Of a stretch of 64,000 nucleotides of DNA, positions 1-9,259 are shown in pieces. Numbering within the stretch: position 1 is the first letter of the stretch; every line of letters begins with the position of its first letter. Source of the stretch: Halomonas sp. McH1-25 (GTDB taxonomy: Bacteria; Pseudomonadota; Gammaproteobacteria; Pseudomonadales; Halomonadaceae); NCBI RefSeq assembly GCF_022348165.1, contig NZ_JAKRFI010000001.1:558001-622000 (forward strand), read 5' to 3'. Below the pieces are notes generated by a model. That model was not told the DNA's origin. It worked only from the letters and a program-made list of their open reading frames with translations, and did not search any database. The position numbers and the translations under genes are program-made.

Positions 1-2
1 AA

Positions 3-50
3 TATCAGAAGATGGCCTCGAACGTGATTCCTGTCGCACAGGAAGCCTGA
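3..50 (+). CDS. Possible C-terminal end of a gene cut by the window edge
   Basis: One forward frame is open from the left edge for 15 codons and stops with TGA at 48-50. A rho-independent terminator follows about 60 bases later, so a rightward transcript does end here. Too little protein is visible to name a family, and the frame could be open by chance. Confidence 0.25.
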   Translation, partial: YQKMASNVIPVAQEA

Positions 51-52
51 TT

Positions 53-107
53 CTTTGGTTCCGATGCTCGCACCATCGCTGGGACGCTAGGTGTCCTAGA
101 GCCGAAG
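53..107 (+). other. Predicted three-way-junction RNA element ahead of a terminator
   Basis: Bases 53-61 can pair with 99-107 over nine base pairs, including two G-U pairs. Inside are two 5-bp hairpins, 62-66/74-78 and 81-85/93-97, each with a 7-nt loop. The intrinsic terminator at 113-142 follows directly. The element lies between a possible stop codon and the terminator, so it may be a 3' UTR structure or the 3' part of a small RNA. I do not recognise a known riboswitch core in the junction. Pairing was found by eye and not by folding software. Confidence 0.4.
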
Positions 108-112
108 ACCGA

Positions 113-142
113 AGCGCCCCGTCCATGACGGGGCGCTTTTTT
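113..142 (+). terminator. Intrinsic terminator
   Basis: A 10-bp GC-rich stem (AGCGCCCCGT / ACGGGGCGCT) with a 5-nt loop is followed by a run of T. It ends a rightward transcript that begins outside the window. Confidence 0.9.
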
Positions 143-183
143 ATACAAAAATATACGTGTCGATAACATTGCAAGTCTTGATA

Positions 184-198
184 TCGAACAGTGTTCGA
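184..198. promoter_or_regulatory. Perfect 15-bp palindrome upstream of the first outer-membrane gene
   Basis: TCGAACAGTGTTCGA is a perfect inverted repeat centred on one base, about 130 bp before the start codon of the downstream barrel gene and inside AT-rich sequence that could hold its promoter. It is probably an operator. The cognate regulator is unknown. The rest of the leader up to the start codon shows nothing else I can support. Confidence 0.4.
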
Positions 199-319
199 AT
201 TAGATTTCCAGTGTCTCAATCAAACGGTCGTTACATTGCGTGGAATACGGCAGGATGCCGTCACCCCCTCCGCCGGCTGCTACGTTGCCAACGTGCCGAC
301 GATCACAAGGAGAACCACC

Positions 320-922
320 GTGAAATTCAAACCTTTCATTACTGCTTCGCTAGCGTCTTCCGTTCTTTACGTAGCCGCGCCTTCGGCCATGGCTGCCCCG
401 AACGGTGAAGGGCTTTACCTCGGCGTTGGGACCGGGTTCAGTTCATTGAAGAACGACAGCGATGAGGTCGACGATTTCATCGAATCCGGCTCGGAGGATT
501 TCGACATCGATGACGATGACAATTCCTTCAAGGGCTTTGTGGGCTACGAGTTCAATCCTTACTTCGCGACTGAGCTGTTCTATGCCGACCTGGGCAAGAC
601 GCGCCTGGAAGGCAACGACATTGCCAGTACCGATCTGGAATCGGACGCCTACGGCGTGAGCGTCGTCGGCCAGTTGCCAATCACCTCTTGGTTTACCGCC
701 TTTGCCAAGATCGGCGTCGCCAAATGGGAGACCGATGTCGACGGCAATCTGGGCGGTGCCGATCTCGACCTTGAAGACCAGGACGGTACCGATCCGGTCT
801 ATGGTGTCGGCGCTCAATTGAATTTCTCACCGATCTTCGTGCGTGCCGAATACGAACGTTACGACTTCGATAGCGATTACCAAATCGACAGCGTCAGTGC
901 ATCTGCCGGTTTTCGCTTCTAA
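320..922 (+). CDS. Outer-membrane beta-barrel protein, paralogue 1
   Basis: A 200-residue exported protein. The GTG start at 320 follows AAGGAG at 307-312 and opens a typical signal peptide (MKFKPF... ending APSAMA, cleavage near residue 25). The mature part is rich in Asp and Glu, has alternating aromatic residues typical of small 8-strand barrels of the OmpA/OmpW type, and ends in Phe (AGFRF), the usual BAM recognition end. It probably resides in the outer membrane, and the acidity fits a halophile. The next gene is a paralogue with matching segments (DPVYGVGAQL, SASAGFRF). Exact family and ligand are not known. A longer upstream reading frame is open, but it lacks a ribosome site and would bury the signal peptide. 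Confidence 0.8.
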   Translation: MKFKPFITASLASSVLYVAAPSAMAAPNGEGLYLGVGTGFSSLKNDSDEVDDFIESGSEDFDIDDDDNSFKGFVGYEFNPYFATELFYADLGKTRLEGNDIASTDLESDAYGVSVVGQLPITSWFTAFAKIGVAKWETDVDGNLGGADLDLEDQDGTDPVYGVGAQLNFSPIFVRAEYERYDFDSDYQIDSVSASAGFRF

Positions 923-960
923 GGTCTGAGTTCACTGCTCGGCAGCTCGCAGCGAGACAG

Positions 961-990
961 ACTGCCCACCGCATGCGGTGGGCAGTTTCA
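961..990 (+). terminator. Intrinsic terminator after outer-membrane gene 1
   Basis: ACTGCCCACCGC and GCGGTGGGCAGT form a long perfect hairpin with a very short loop, followed by TTTCATTT. It separates the two paralogous barrel genes into different transcripts. Confidence 0.75.
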
Positions 991-1175
991 TTTATCGTCC
1001 AAGTCCTTAACGATAGTTACCCCCCGTAACTCAGCCATCCTTGTCGATTGGCCCTGTCCGGCTTACTTTTAATGCACGTATGTTCTCCGACCCATTCGCA
1101 ACGACGCCAACTCCGTTCGTATCAGCGGTTGGCGATCGCGATAACAAGACTTGTCGCATCACAGGGAGACTTCCC

Positions 1176-1781
1176 GTGCAGACTTGGATACTGCTCAGTG
1201 GCATTCTGGGCTCAACCTTCGTAGGAATGGCGACTGTTTCTCTGCCAGTCTCGGCAGAATCGCAGGACAACCTTTTCGTAGGCACCGGCATTGGCACCCA
1301 GGGCAGTGATAACCAGGCCTCGATGAACGAGGTGTTTGCCTCTCGACCTGACAGGCCAGCCTTCGAGGACGATAGCAATGTCTTCAAGGGATTCGTGGGT
1401 TACGACTTCACCCCCTATTTTGCTGCCGAGATGTTCTATACGTATTTAGGCCGTGTCCGCTTCGAGGACAGCAGCGGAGCCAGCAGCGATTTCGAATCCA
1501 GTGCCTATGGCATGAGTGCAGTAGGTCAAATGGCATTCTCGTCTTGGCTGACGGCTTTTGCCAAGGCCGGTATCGCTCGCTGGGATAACAATCTGGAAGG
1601 CAATCTCGACGACGGCACCCGTTTCGAACTCGAAGGTCATGAAGGCACCAATCCCGTCTACGGCATCGGTGCGCAACTCGACTTTTCACCGTTCCTGTTG
1701 CGTACCGAATACGAATATTACGATGTCGACAGCGAGTATCGCGTCGACACGTTCACGGCCTCGGCCGGGTTTCGTTTCTGA
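1176..1781 (+). CDS. Outer-membrane beta-barrel protein, paralogue 2
   Basis: A 201-residue paralogue of the preceding barrel protein, also with a GTG start (GGGAG at 1164-1168, 7 nt away) and a signal peptide (hydrophobic residues 5-25, cleavage near VSAES). Shared blocks include FKGFVGYDFTPYFAAEMFY, SYGM/AYGV and the C-terminal TASAGFRF with terminal Phe. It is acidic and predicted to be an 8-strand outer-membrane barrel. A terminator lies between the copies and this copy has its own leader, so the two may be expressed under different conditions. The first third of the mature protein is the most diverged from its neighbour. Confidence 0.78.
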   Translation: MQTWILLSGILGSTFVGMATVSLPVSAESQDNLFVGTGIGTQGSDNQASMNEVFASRPDRPAFEDDSNVFKGFVGYDFTPYFAAEMFYTYLGRVRFEDSSGASSDFESSAYGMSAVGQMAFSSWLTAFAKAGIARWDNNLEGNLDDGTRFELEGHEGTNPVYGIGAQLDFSPFLLRTEYEYYDVDSEYRVDTFTASAGFRF

Positions 1782-1900
1782 CGTTGCCGACCTGAATTCT
1801 TGCAGGCTTTCCTGTCGCATTGCTACATGTCTTGCGTCCAAGGCAGGGTTTTCTTGCTGCATGGGTGTGGCACTATCAAGTCTCATTCAGGAGACTAGAC

Positions 1901-2389
1901 ATGAACCATATCGTGACACCGGATATCTGCGACGCCCATCCCGAGGTACGGATTCTCGATCCATTGTTCGCCAATTTCGGCGGTGTGGAATCCTTCTGCG
2001 GCCCGGTACGTACCGTCAAGTGCTTCGAAGACAACTCCCGCGTTAAGGAGGCCGTCGCCGAGCCCGGTGAGGGTGCCGTTCTGGTGGTCGATGGCGGCGG
2101 CTCGCTACGTTGCGCCCTACTGGGCGACATGCTGGCGGAAAAGGCAGCCGACAATGGCTGGAGCGGCGTCATCGTCTACGGGTGCGTACGCGATGTCGAT
2201 GTCCTCGCCGAGACGGAGCTTGGCGTCCAGGCGTTGGGGGCCCACCCACGCCGTAGCGAGAAGCGCGGAGAGGGCCAACGTGACATCGCAGTCACCTTTG
2301 CGGGCGTGACCCTGCATCCCGGACAGTGGGTCTATGCCGATAACAATGGCATCCTGGTGGCCGAATCGCGTCTCACTCTGGACGTCTGA
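1901..2389 (+). CDS. rraA: RraA family protein, regulator of ribonuclease E activity
   Basis: A 162-residue protein, against 161 in E. coli RraA. In enterobacteria RraA is a ring-shaped trimer that binds the C-terminal region of RNase E and inhibits it. The start at 1901 follows CAGGAG. Visible family features are the N-terminal [10 protein letters not shown], the central [21 protein letters not shown] glycine-rich block around residues 65-85, and GCVRDVDVL near residue 105. Some family members instead have 4-hydroxy-4-methyl-2-oxoglutarate aldolase activity, so the biochemical role is inferred from length and resemblance. It stands alone between the barrel genes and a phosphodiesterase gene. 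Confidence 0.85.
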   Translation: MNHIVTPDICDAHPEVRILDPLFANFGGVESFCGPVRTVKCFEDNSRVKEAVAEPGEGAVLVVDGGGSLRCALLGDMLAEKAADNGWSGVIVYGCVRDVDVLAETELGVQALGAHPRRSEKRGEGQRDIAVTFAGVTLHPGQWVYADNNGILVAESRLTLDV

Positions 2390-2449
2390 ACTTACTGCCT
2401 GAACATGTAGCCGTTGGCACTTTTGCTAATAAAGTGCAACGCTGGAAGC

Positions 2450-4282
2450 ATGTTCGAAAAAAGCTCCATATCATTGACTTTGCATCGCTTGTTCGCCGAT
2501 GTAATGGCGACCTTGCGTGACCACTGGCGCCCCTTGGTCGCCTACCACCTGTTTTTCACCCTACTGGCCGCCACGTTGTTGTTGCCGGCCTCGGCCAGTT
2601 CGCTGGCCGCCCTGCTCAGGCGTATCGGGCGGCCGGTGCTCACCAATGACCAGCTACTCGCCGTGGCACTTTCTCCGGTTGGGCTGGTCTGGGTTCTGGC
2701 GGTAGTTGTCTTCACCTTCCTGATACTGTTTCTCCAGCAGGCCGGCATGCTGCTCATCACGGCGCACCCCGGCGGCAACCGTTATCGCATGGCACTGGAT
2801 GCCTCGTGGGGCGTAGTGCAGCGCTTCATCGGCCTCGCCACGCTGACCCTGATCAAGGTCGGTGCGCAGTTGCTGCTCGTCCTACCCTTTGTGCTCATCC
2901 TGGTATGGCTATACGAGGCGCTGCTCGGCGGCTATGAAAGCTATTACGTGACCCAGGCCAAACCTCGGGAACTCTGGTGGTTCCTCCTCGCCGCGGCGCT
3001 GCTGGCACTGTCGTGGCTGTGGCTGGCGGCCAGGCTCTACCTACGCTGGGCTCTGGCCCTCCCTGCGTTGATGCTCGAACGCTTGTCGGCCCGCCAAGCC
3101 CTGGCACGCAGTCGGGCCCTGACGCACGGTGTCAAGGCGCGGTTAAGCATTCCCGTCGCTATTCCGCTCACCGCTATCCTGTTGTTGCCGACCCTGGTCA
3201 CGGCACTGTTCGATACGCTGGTCACCCCAATGCTGCAGTGGCTTCCCGAACGGGTCAGCGTACTCATTCCGGCCATGCTGATTTATCTGACCCTCTACGG
3301 CCTGCTGGCACTGGCAGGGACATTCGTGGGGGTAGCGTTCAACAGCATGCTGGTGGGTTGTCTGTACCTGCGCCTGGCGCATCGCCAGCCGAAACCCTCT
3401 GCGCCGACCAAGGGCAGCCATCCCGGTTGGATCGCCTGGGGCGCCGAGGCTCTGGTTCTGGTCTTTGCGCTCTATCAGGCGTCATCGGTACTCAACAGCT
3501 TCGAGATCCGCGATCGTGTACAGATCACGGCCCACCGCGGCAGCTCGATGAAGGCACCCGAAAACACTCTGGCAGCCATCGAAGAGGCCATCAGCGATGG
3601 TGCGGACTATGTCGAGATCGACGTTCGTTTGACCGCCGACGGCGAAGTGGTTCTCTCGCATGACAATAGCCTGAGACGCCTGACCGGTCTGGACCAGGAT
3701 ATCGATGAAATGACGCTGGCGGAGGTGAAAGAGGTGGATGTCGGGAGCTGGTTTGGCGACACGTTTGCCGGTCAGCCCATCCCGACCCTCGATGAGGTGT
3801 TGCGGCTGACGCGCGATCGGATCAAGCTCTATATCGAGCTCAAGCCGGCGCCGGGCGACATGCAGGCGCTGGTGGCTGCAGTCATCGATCGCTTGCCGGA
3901 GTCACGCCAGGACGATGTGATCGTCGCCTCGCTTTCGCCGCAGGTCGTCCGCGAAGTCAAACGGCAGGCCCCGCATTTGAAAACGACACTGTTCGCCCAG
4001 TTCGTGGTGCGTGGCGGCCTGGACATCACCATCATCGATGCACTCGGCTTGCGCCATAATCGCGTGACGCCGGAGAGCGCCGCGATCGCACACCGGTTGG
4101 GCTATCAATTGCACGCCTGGACGGTAAACAGTCGCAGTGAAATGTCACGTATGATCGACTTGGGCGTCGACAATATCATCACCGACCGGCCGGACATGCT
4201 TGCCGAAGTCCTGGCCGAGCGCGACACCTTGAACGACGGGGAGTTGTTGCTGGTGAAGCTGCGAAACTGGCTTCACTCCTGA
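2450..4282 (+). CDS. Membrane-anchored glycerophosphodiester phosphodiesterase
   Basis: About 610 residues in two parts. Roughly residues 15-350 contain multiple hydrophobic segments and match the GdpD-associated membrane domain. The C-terminal 250 residues are a GDPD catalytic domain with AHRGSSMKAPENT, YVEIDVRLTADGEVVLSHD and IELKP, which supply the His, Glu and Asp residues used for metal-dependent cleavage of glycerophosphodiesters to glycerol-3-phosphate and an alcohol. The catalytic domain is probably at the membrane surface and acts on lipid-derived or exogenous substrates. The start is uncertain: 2450 has a poor ribosome site, and an in-frame start upstream (2414) or downstream (2504) is possible. 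Confidence 0.82.
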   Translation: MFEKSSISLTLHRLFADVMATLRDHWRPLVAYHLFFTLLAATLLLPASASSLAALLRRIGRPVLTNDQLLAVALSPVGLVWVLAVVVFTFLILFLQQAGMLLITAHPGGNRYRMALDASWGVVQRFIGLATLTLIKVGAQLLLVLPFVLILVWLYEALLGGYESYYVTQAKPRELWWFLLAAALLALSWLWLAARLYLRWALALPALMLERLSARQALARSRALTHGVKARLSIPVAIPLTAILLLPTLVTALFDTLVTPMLQWLPERVSVLIPAMLIYLTLYGLLALAGTFVGVAFNSMLVGCLYLRLAHRQPKPSAPTKGSHPGWIAWGAEALVLVFALYQASSVLNSFEIRDRVQITAHRGSSMKAPENTLAAIEEAISDGADYVEIDVRLTADGEVVLSHDNSLRRLTGLDQDIDEMTLAEVKEVDVGSWFGDTFAGQPIPTLDEVLRLTRDRIKLYIELKPAPGDMQALVAAVIDRLPESRQDDVIVASLSPQVVREVKRQAPHLKTTLFAQFVVRGGLDITIIDALGLRHNRVTPESAAIAHRLGYQLHAWTVNSRSEMSRMIDLGVDNIITDRPDMLAEVLAERDTLNDGELLLVKLRNWLHS

Positions 4283-4285
4283 AAA

Positions 4286-4314
4286 ACGGCGCCCGGCTCG
4301 AGAGCCGGGCGCCG
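4286..4314 (-). terminator. Intrinsic terminator of ppsA (convergent region)
   Basis: A 14-bp GC-rich inverted repeat (ACGGCGCCCGGCTC and its complement) is flanked on its left by AAAA, so on the minus strand the hairpin is followed by a T run. It ends the leftward ppsA transcript and may also stop readthrough from the phosphodiesterase gene. Confidence 0.85.
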
Positions 4315-4339
4315 TCTCCGGGATTATTGAAGCGGTTCG

Positions 4340-6712
4340 TTAGCCCAGCGTTTCCCCGGCGAGCATGAACCAGGTTTCGAGCACGGCATCGGGATTGAGC
4401 GAGACCGAATCGATACCCTGCTCCATCAGCCACTTGGCGAGTTCCGGATGGTCCGAGGGGCCCTGCCCGCAGATTCCGACGTACTTGCCCTGTGCCTTGC
4501 AGGCCTGGATAGCCATGGACAGCAGCTTCTTGACGGCGGGATCACGCTCGTCGAAGAGATGGGCAATGATACCGGAATCGCGATCCAGCCCCAGAGTCAG
4601 CTGGGTCAGGTCGTTGGAACCGATCGAGAAGCCGTCGAAGTGTTCGAGGAACTCATCGGCCAGCAGCGCGTTGGACGGCAGCTCGCACATCATGATGATC
4701 TTGAGGCCGTTATCGCCGCTCTTGAGGCCATTGGCATTGAGCAGCTTGACGACCTCTCGCCCTTCGCTCGGCGTACGCACGAACGGCACCATGATCTCGA
4801 CGTTGTCGAGCCCCATCTCGTCGCGAACGCGCTTGAGCGCCCGGCACTCCAGCTCGAAGCAGGGACGGAAGGTGTCCGAGATGTAGCGTGACGCGCCGCG
4901 GAAACCGAGCATGGGGTTTTCTTCGCCAGGCTCGTAGTTCTTGCCGCCGATCAGATTCTCGTACTCGTTGGACTTGAAATCCGACATGCGCACGATGACC
5001 CGCTTGGGGTAGAACGCCGCCGCCAGGGTCGAGATGCCTTCAACCAACTTGTCGACATAGAACGTTACCGGGTCGGCATAACCGGCCGTGCGCACGTCGA
5101 TGATCTGCTGCAGGTCGGCAGGCAGCTGGTCGTACTCCATCAGCGCCTTGGGGTGCACGCCGATCATGCGGTTGATGATGAATTCCAGACGCGCCAGCCC
5201 GACTCCGGCATTGGGCAGCGAGGCAAAGTTGAAGGCGCGGTCCGGGTTGCCGACGTTCATCATGATCTTGAACGGCAGGTCCGGCATGCTATCGACGCTG
5301 GTGGTATTGCAATCGTAATCGAGCAGGCCATCGTAGACATGCCCGGTGTCGCCTTCGGCGCAGGAGACGGTGACCTCGCGTCCGTCCTCGAGCAGGTCGG
5401 TGGCGTCACCGCAGCCGACGACGGCGGGAATGCCCAGTTCGCGGGCAATGATGGCCGCGTGGCAGGTACGTCCACCACGGTTGGTGACGATTGCCGAGGC
5501 ACGCTTCATCACCGGCTCCCAGTCGGGGTCGGTCATGTCGGTGACCAGCACGTCGCCGTTCTGGATCTTGCTCATCTGCTCGGGCGTCTCGACCACCTTG
5601 ACGGCACCGCGACCGATCCGCTGGCCGATGGCGCGGCCCGAGACCAGCAGGCGCCCCTTCTCCTTGAGCTGGAAGCGTTCGAGCTTGCCCCCCTCCTGAT
5701 TGGATACCACGGTCTCGGGGCGCGCCTGGACGATATACAGCTTGCCGTCATCGCCGTCGCGGGCCCACTCGATGTCCATCGGGCGGCCATAATGCCGTTC
5801 GATGGTCACCGCCTGACGCGCCAACGCCATGACGTCGTCGTCGCTGATGCAGAAACGTGCACGATCGGCGAACGGCACATCGACGGTCTGGACCGACTTG
5901 CCGGCCGAAGCGTCCTCGGTGTAGGTCATCTTGATCAGCTTGGAACCGAGCGTACGGCGCAACACTGCCGGCCGGCCAGCGGCCAGGGTCGGCTTGTGCA
6001 CGTAGAATTCGTCGGGATTGACTGCGCCCTGGACCACGGTCTCGCCCAGCCCCCACGAGCCGGTGATGAACACCGCGTCGCGGTAACCGGATTCGGTGTC
6101 GAGGGTGAACATGACCCCCGATGCCCCGGTTTCCGAGCGCACCATTTTCTGAACGCCTGCAGACAGTGCCACCTGATCGTGGGCGAAGCCGCGATGCACG
6201 CGATAGGAAATCGCGCGGTCGTTGAAGAGCGAGGCGAATACCTCATGAACGGCGCGCTTGACGTTATCGAAGCCTTCGATATTGAGGAAGGTCTCTTGCT
6301 GGCCGGCGAACGAGGCATCGGGAAGATCCTCTGCCGTTGCCGAGGAACGCACTGCCACCTTCAGATTGGCGTGTCTGGACTCGAGTTCGCGATAGGCATC
6401 ACGCAGGGCGGCCTCGAACTGGGGAGGCAACGGTGTATCGATAACCCACTGACGAATTTCGGCGCCGACCCTGACCAACTCATCGGTATCGTCTACATCC
6501 AGGCGCGACAAGGCTTCGTCGATGCGCTCCTTGAGCCCTTCATGAGCCAGGAATTCACGATAGGCGAATGCCGTAGTCGCGAAGCCTCCCGGGACGGTGA
6601 CCCCGGCATCGGCCAGGTTGGAAATCATTTCGCCCAGAGAGGCGTTCTTGCCGCCAACCCGCTCGACGTCATCCATGCCCAGGCGGTCGAACCATTCGAT
6701 ATAGTTTTCCAA
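4340..6712 (-). CDS. ppsA: Phosphoenolpyruvate synthase (pyruvate, water dikinase)
   Basis: About 790 residues, near the 792 of E. coli PpsA. It makes PEP from pyruvate, ATP and water for gluconeogenesis. The N-terminal ATP-grasp domain starts with [12 protein letters not shown]. The swivelling phosphohistidine domain carries [14 protein letters not shown], whose His is phosphorylated. The C-terminal TIM barrel has [17 protein letters not shown] and [11 protein letters not shown] place the start at a TTG (6710-6712), four bases after GGGAGG. Translation then begins [12 protein letters not shown], as in homologues. The TTG four codons earlier lies in the Shine-Dalgarno region itself. It is divergent from ppsR, whose product controls PpsA by phosphorylation. 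Confidence 0.95.
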   Translation of the reverse strand: MENYIEWFDRLGMDDVERVGGKNASLGEMISNLADAGVTVPGGFATTAFAYREFLAHEGLKERIDEALSRLDVDDTDELVRVGAEIRQWVIDTPLPPQFEAALRDAYRELESRHANLKVAVRSSATAEDLPDASFAGQQETFLNIEGFDNVKRAVHEVFASLFNDRAISYRVHRGFAHDQVALSAGVQKMVRSETGASGVMFTLDTESGYRDAVFITGSWGLGETVVQGAVNPDEFYVHKPTLAAGRPAVLRRTLGSKLIKMTYTEDASAGKSVQTVDVPFADRARFCISDDDVMALARQAVTIERHYGRPMDIEWARDGDDGKLYIVQARPETVVSNQEGGKLERFQLKEKGRLLVSGRAIGQRIGRGAVKVVETPEQMSKIQNGDVLVTDMTDPDWEPVMKRASAIVTNRGGRTCHAAIIARELGIPAVVGCGDATDLLEDGREVTVSCAEGDTGHVYDGLLDYDCNTTSVDSMPDLPFKIMMNVGNPDRAFNFASLPNAGVGLARLEFIINRMIGVHPKALMEYDQLPADLQQIIDVRTAGYADPVTFYVDKLVEGISTLAAAFYPKRVIVRMSDFKSNEYENLIGGKNYEPGEENPMLGFRGASRYISDTFRPCFELECRALKRVRDEMGLDNVEIMVPFVRTPSEGREVVKLLNANGLKSGDNGLKIIMMCELPSNALLADEFLEHFDGFSIGSNDLTQLTLGLDRDSGIIAHLFDERDPAVKKLLSMAIQACKAQGKYVGICGQGPSDHPELAKWLMEQGIDSVSLNPDAVLETWFMLAGETLG

Positions 6713-6956
6713 GAGACCTCCCAATCCTTATGCGGTGCGCAGCGCAGCGTCAGGCGCGACTGGCTTCGAAAGATGTTACTCACCCTAACAATCGCTGCGC
6801 TTATTAGCCATTAGTCTAATAGCGAAGTCACTGGAGTTTTTTTACAACACTGGCCGCTTTGGGATGGATTATGTAGTCGGCCTGGTGGTTGCCGCTCTGG
6901 GGACGACGCGGGACAATGGCTTTTGGTTTCCTACGCCTCATTACCGGAGATACGGC

Positions 6957-7790
6957 ATGGCCCGCACCGCCTTTTTCATTTCCGACGGCACCGGTATCAC
7001 TGCCGAAACCCTGGGACGCAGTCTGCTGGCGCAGTTCGAGAACAGCGACATCCAAATGGTGACGAAGCCGTATATCGACTCCCGGGAGAAGGCACAGAAC
7101 CTGGCAGCCGTCATCGAGGCCACTGCGGTTCGTGACGGCGAACGACCGATCATCATCGATACCATCGTCGACCAGACGATTCGTGAAATCATTACCCGGG
7201 CCCCCGGCTTCAAGGTGGATATCTTCACCACCTTCCTCGCCCCGCTGGAGGAAGAGCTGAATACCCACTCCAGCTATTCGGTCGGACGCACCCACGCCAT
7301 CGGTCACGACGACGCGTACATGCAGCGCATCGACTCGGTCCAGTTCGCCCTCGATAACGACGATGGTGCGCGCGTGCATCATTACGACAAGGCGGATGTC
7401 ATCCTGGTCGGCGTGTCCCGCTGCGGCAAGACTCCCACCTCGCTGTACCTGGCGCTGCAGTTCGGCATTCGCGCAGCCAACTATCCACTCACCGAGGACG
7501 ATCTCGATGAGGATGGCATGCTCAAGATGCCCAAATCGCTGGCGCCCTATCGGCACAAGCTGTTCGGGCTGACCATCGATCCGCGCCGTCTGGCGGCAAT
7601 CCGTACCGAGCGTCGCCCCAATAGCCGCTACTGTTCGATCGATCAGTGCCTGCAGGAAATCCATCAGGCCGAGTCGCTGTTCAAGCGTCACAAGGTGCCT
7701 TACATCGACACTACCCGTTTCTCGATCGAGGAAATTTCCACACGCATGATCGCCGAAACCGGCCTGCAGCGACGCATTCGTCCGCGTTGA
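6957..7790 (+). CDS. ppsR: PEP synthase regulatory kinase/pyrophosphorylase
   Basis: 277 residues, the same length as E. coli PpsR (YdiA). This bifunctional enzyme inactivates PEP synthase by ADP-dependent threonine phosphorylation and reactivates it by phosphate-dependent removal of the phosphate as pyrophosphate. The start at 6957 follows CCGGAGA. Visible family signatures are the N-terminal [35 protein letters not shown], and the P-loop [15 protein letters not shown] around residues 155-170. Head-to-head placement with ppsA supports the specific PpsA regulator over the related pyruvate phosphate dikinase regulator. Confidence 0.95.
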   Translation: MARTAFFISDGTGITAETLGRSLLAQFENSDIQMVTKPYIDSREKAQNLAAVIEATAVRDGERPIIIDTIVDQTIREIITRAPGFKVDIFTTFLAPLEEELNTHSSYSVGRTHAIGHDDAYMQRIDSVQFALDNDDGARVHHYDKADVILVGVSRCGKTPTSLYLALQFGIRAANYPLTEDDLDEDGMLKMPKSLAPYRHKLFGLTIDPRRLAAIRTERRPNSRYCSIDQCLQEIHQAESLFKRHKVPYIDTTRFSIEEISTRMIAETGLQRRIRPR

Positions 7791-7797
7791 CTAAACG

Positions 7798-9198
7798 TCA
7801 TACACCCAAGCGGTGATGCAGCGCCGAGCGGATCTGACGCCACGAGACAATGGCCATGAGCAGGTTGGCGCCGAGCATGCCCGCGAAGATCCCCATGGGT
7901 CCGGCCAGCCGTCCACCCAGCCAGGCCAGTGGCACGAACAGCGCGAACAGGCGAATCACCGAAAGCACCAGGGCACGGCGTGGCCTATGCAAGGCATTGA
8001 AAGACGAATTGGTCAGGATCACCACGCCTTGTGCGCCCAGCCCCAGCGGCACCAGCCAGAGGAACGTGCGCAGCACCTCGCCTACCGCCGGTGTCTGGGC
8101 GTAGCTCCCGGTCAGCCAGGGCGCCAAGCCCTGCAGCACGCCCCAGATCAGCAATTGCCAGACCATGACGAAAGCGAAGCAGCCCAGAATCGCTTGCTTG
8201 ACGCGTTCCGGCTGGCCGGCCCCCTGATTCTGGCTGATGAATGGCGACAGGGTCATCGACAGGGCCAACACGACGATCTGGGCAATGGCGTCGATACGCG
8301 AGCCTACCCCGAACGCCGCCACGGCGGCATGACCATAATCAGCAACGATGCGTGTCACCAAGGCCATGGCAACCGGAGTGAATACGCTGGTGATGGCCGC
8401 CGGCAGAGCAATCCTTCCCAACTCGGCCCAGGACGCCATCAGCGCCGGCAGGCTCAGTCCACGCCAGTCGATCAATGCCTTGAGATCGCGCTGAGCGAAC
8501 AGCCCCAGCGTCATCACGCCCCAGCTGATCACGGTGGCCAACGCCGCTCCGCTGACGCCCAGCCCAGGCACCGGCCCCAGTCCGAAGATCAGTAGCGGGT
8601 CGAGCAAGGCATTGAGCAAGGCGGCACCGCCCATCAACAACCCGGGCACCAGCGTATTGCCCTGGGCACGCAATACGCTATTGAGAACGCGCGGCGCGAT
8701 TACGAATGCCGCACCGAGATACCACACGCCCATGTAGGCGTGAATATGCGGCATCAATGCCTGATCGGCGCCCAGCGCCGTAAACAGTGGTGTCAGGGTC
8801 GCCAGCCCCACCACGGTGACGACGACACCCACCAGCAGCGACAGCAGGAAGGCATCCGTGGCCCGGCGACGGACGGTGTCCACCTCGCCGCGCCCCAGCC
8901 GGCGTCCGACCACCGCCGAGGTACCGATACCCAGGCCGATGGCCAGACTGATCGCCGCGAAGGATACCGGGAACGTGAACGAAACGGCTGCCAGTTGCGT
9001 GGTGCCCAGTCGAGACACGAACCAGGCATCGACGAGATTGAACAACATCATCGCCGCCATGCCGGCAATGACCGGCAACGACTTGCGGAACAGGGTGGCG
9101 GCGATCGGTCCCGTCAGCAGATCATTGGTGGGCGCGCGGCGGTCCGTATGCGGGGCAGAGGCAATGTGCGTGGCGGCAGCGCGTTCGCTGGATGACAT
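7798..9198 (-). CDS. MATE family efflux transporter
   Basis: 466 residues with about twelve hydrophobic segments in two halves, and a hydrophilic N-terminal tail of some 35 residues. Sequences such as MAAMMLFNLVDAWFVSRLGTTQLAAVSF and VGSRIDAIAQIVVLALSMTLSPFISQNQGAG match the first and seventh helices of MATE sodium- or proton-driven drug/cation exporters of the inner membrane. The start is preceded by AGGAG. The stop lies 7 bases past the convergent ppsR stop. Substrate cannot be read from sequence. The closest style is the DinF/NorM-like branch. Confidence 0.88.
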   Translation of the reverse strand: MSSSERAAATHIASAPHTDRRAPTNDLLTGPIAATLFRKSLPVIAGMAAMMLFNLVDAWFVSRLGTTQLAAVSFTFPVSFAAISLAIGLGIGTSAVVGRRLGRGEVDTVRRRATDAFLLSLLVGVVVTVVGLATLTPLFTALGADQALMPHIHAYMGVWYLGAAFVIAPRVLNSVLRAQGNTLVPGLLMGGAALLNALLDPLLIFGLGPVPGLGVSGAALATVISWGVMTLGLFAQRDLKALIDWRGLSLPALMASWAELGRIALPAAITSVFTPVAMALVTRIVADYGHAAVAAFGVGSRIDAIAQIVVLALSMTLSPFISQNQGAGQPERVKQAILGCFAFVMVWQLLIWGVLQGLAPWLTGSYAQTPAVGEVLRTFLWLVPLGLGAQGVVILTNSSFNALHRPRRALVLSVIRLFALFVPLAWLGGRLAGPMGIFAGMLGANLLMAIVSWRQIRSALHHRLGV

Positions 9199-9259
9199 GC
9201 TTGGGCTCCTGGCTTGGGGAGGCCCATTGTGCCCAAGCCGAGCCGGGAGCCCAAGCGCA

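Noticed and set aside
5153-6814. Long open frame (553 codons) on the plus strand opposite ppsA
   Set aside because: It mirrors the codon structure of ppsA, has no ribosome site, and its translation is low-complexity Gly/Asp/His-rich. It is an antisense shadow.
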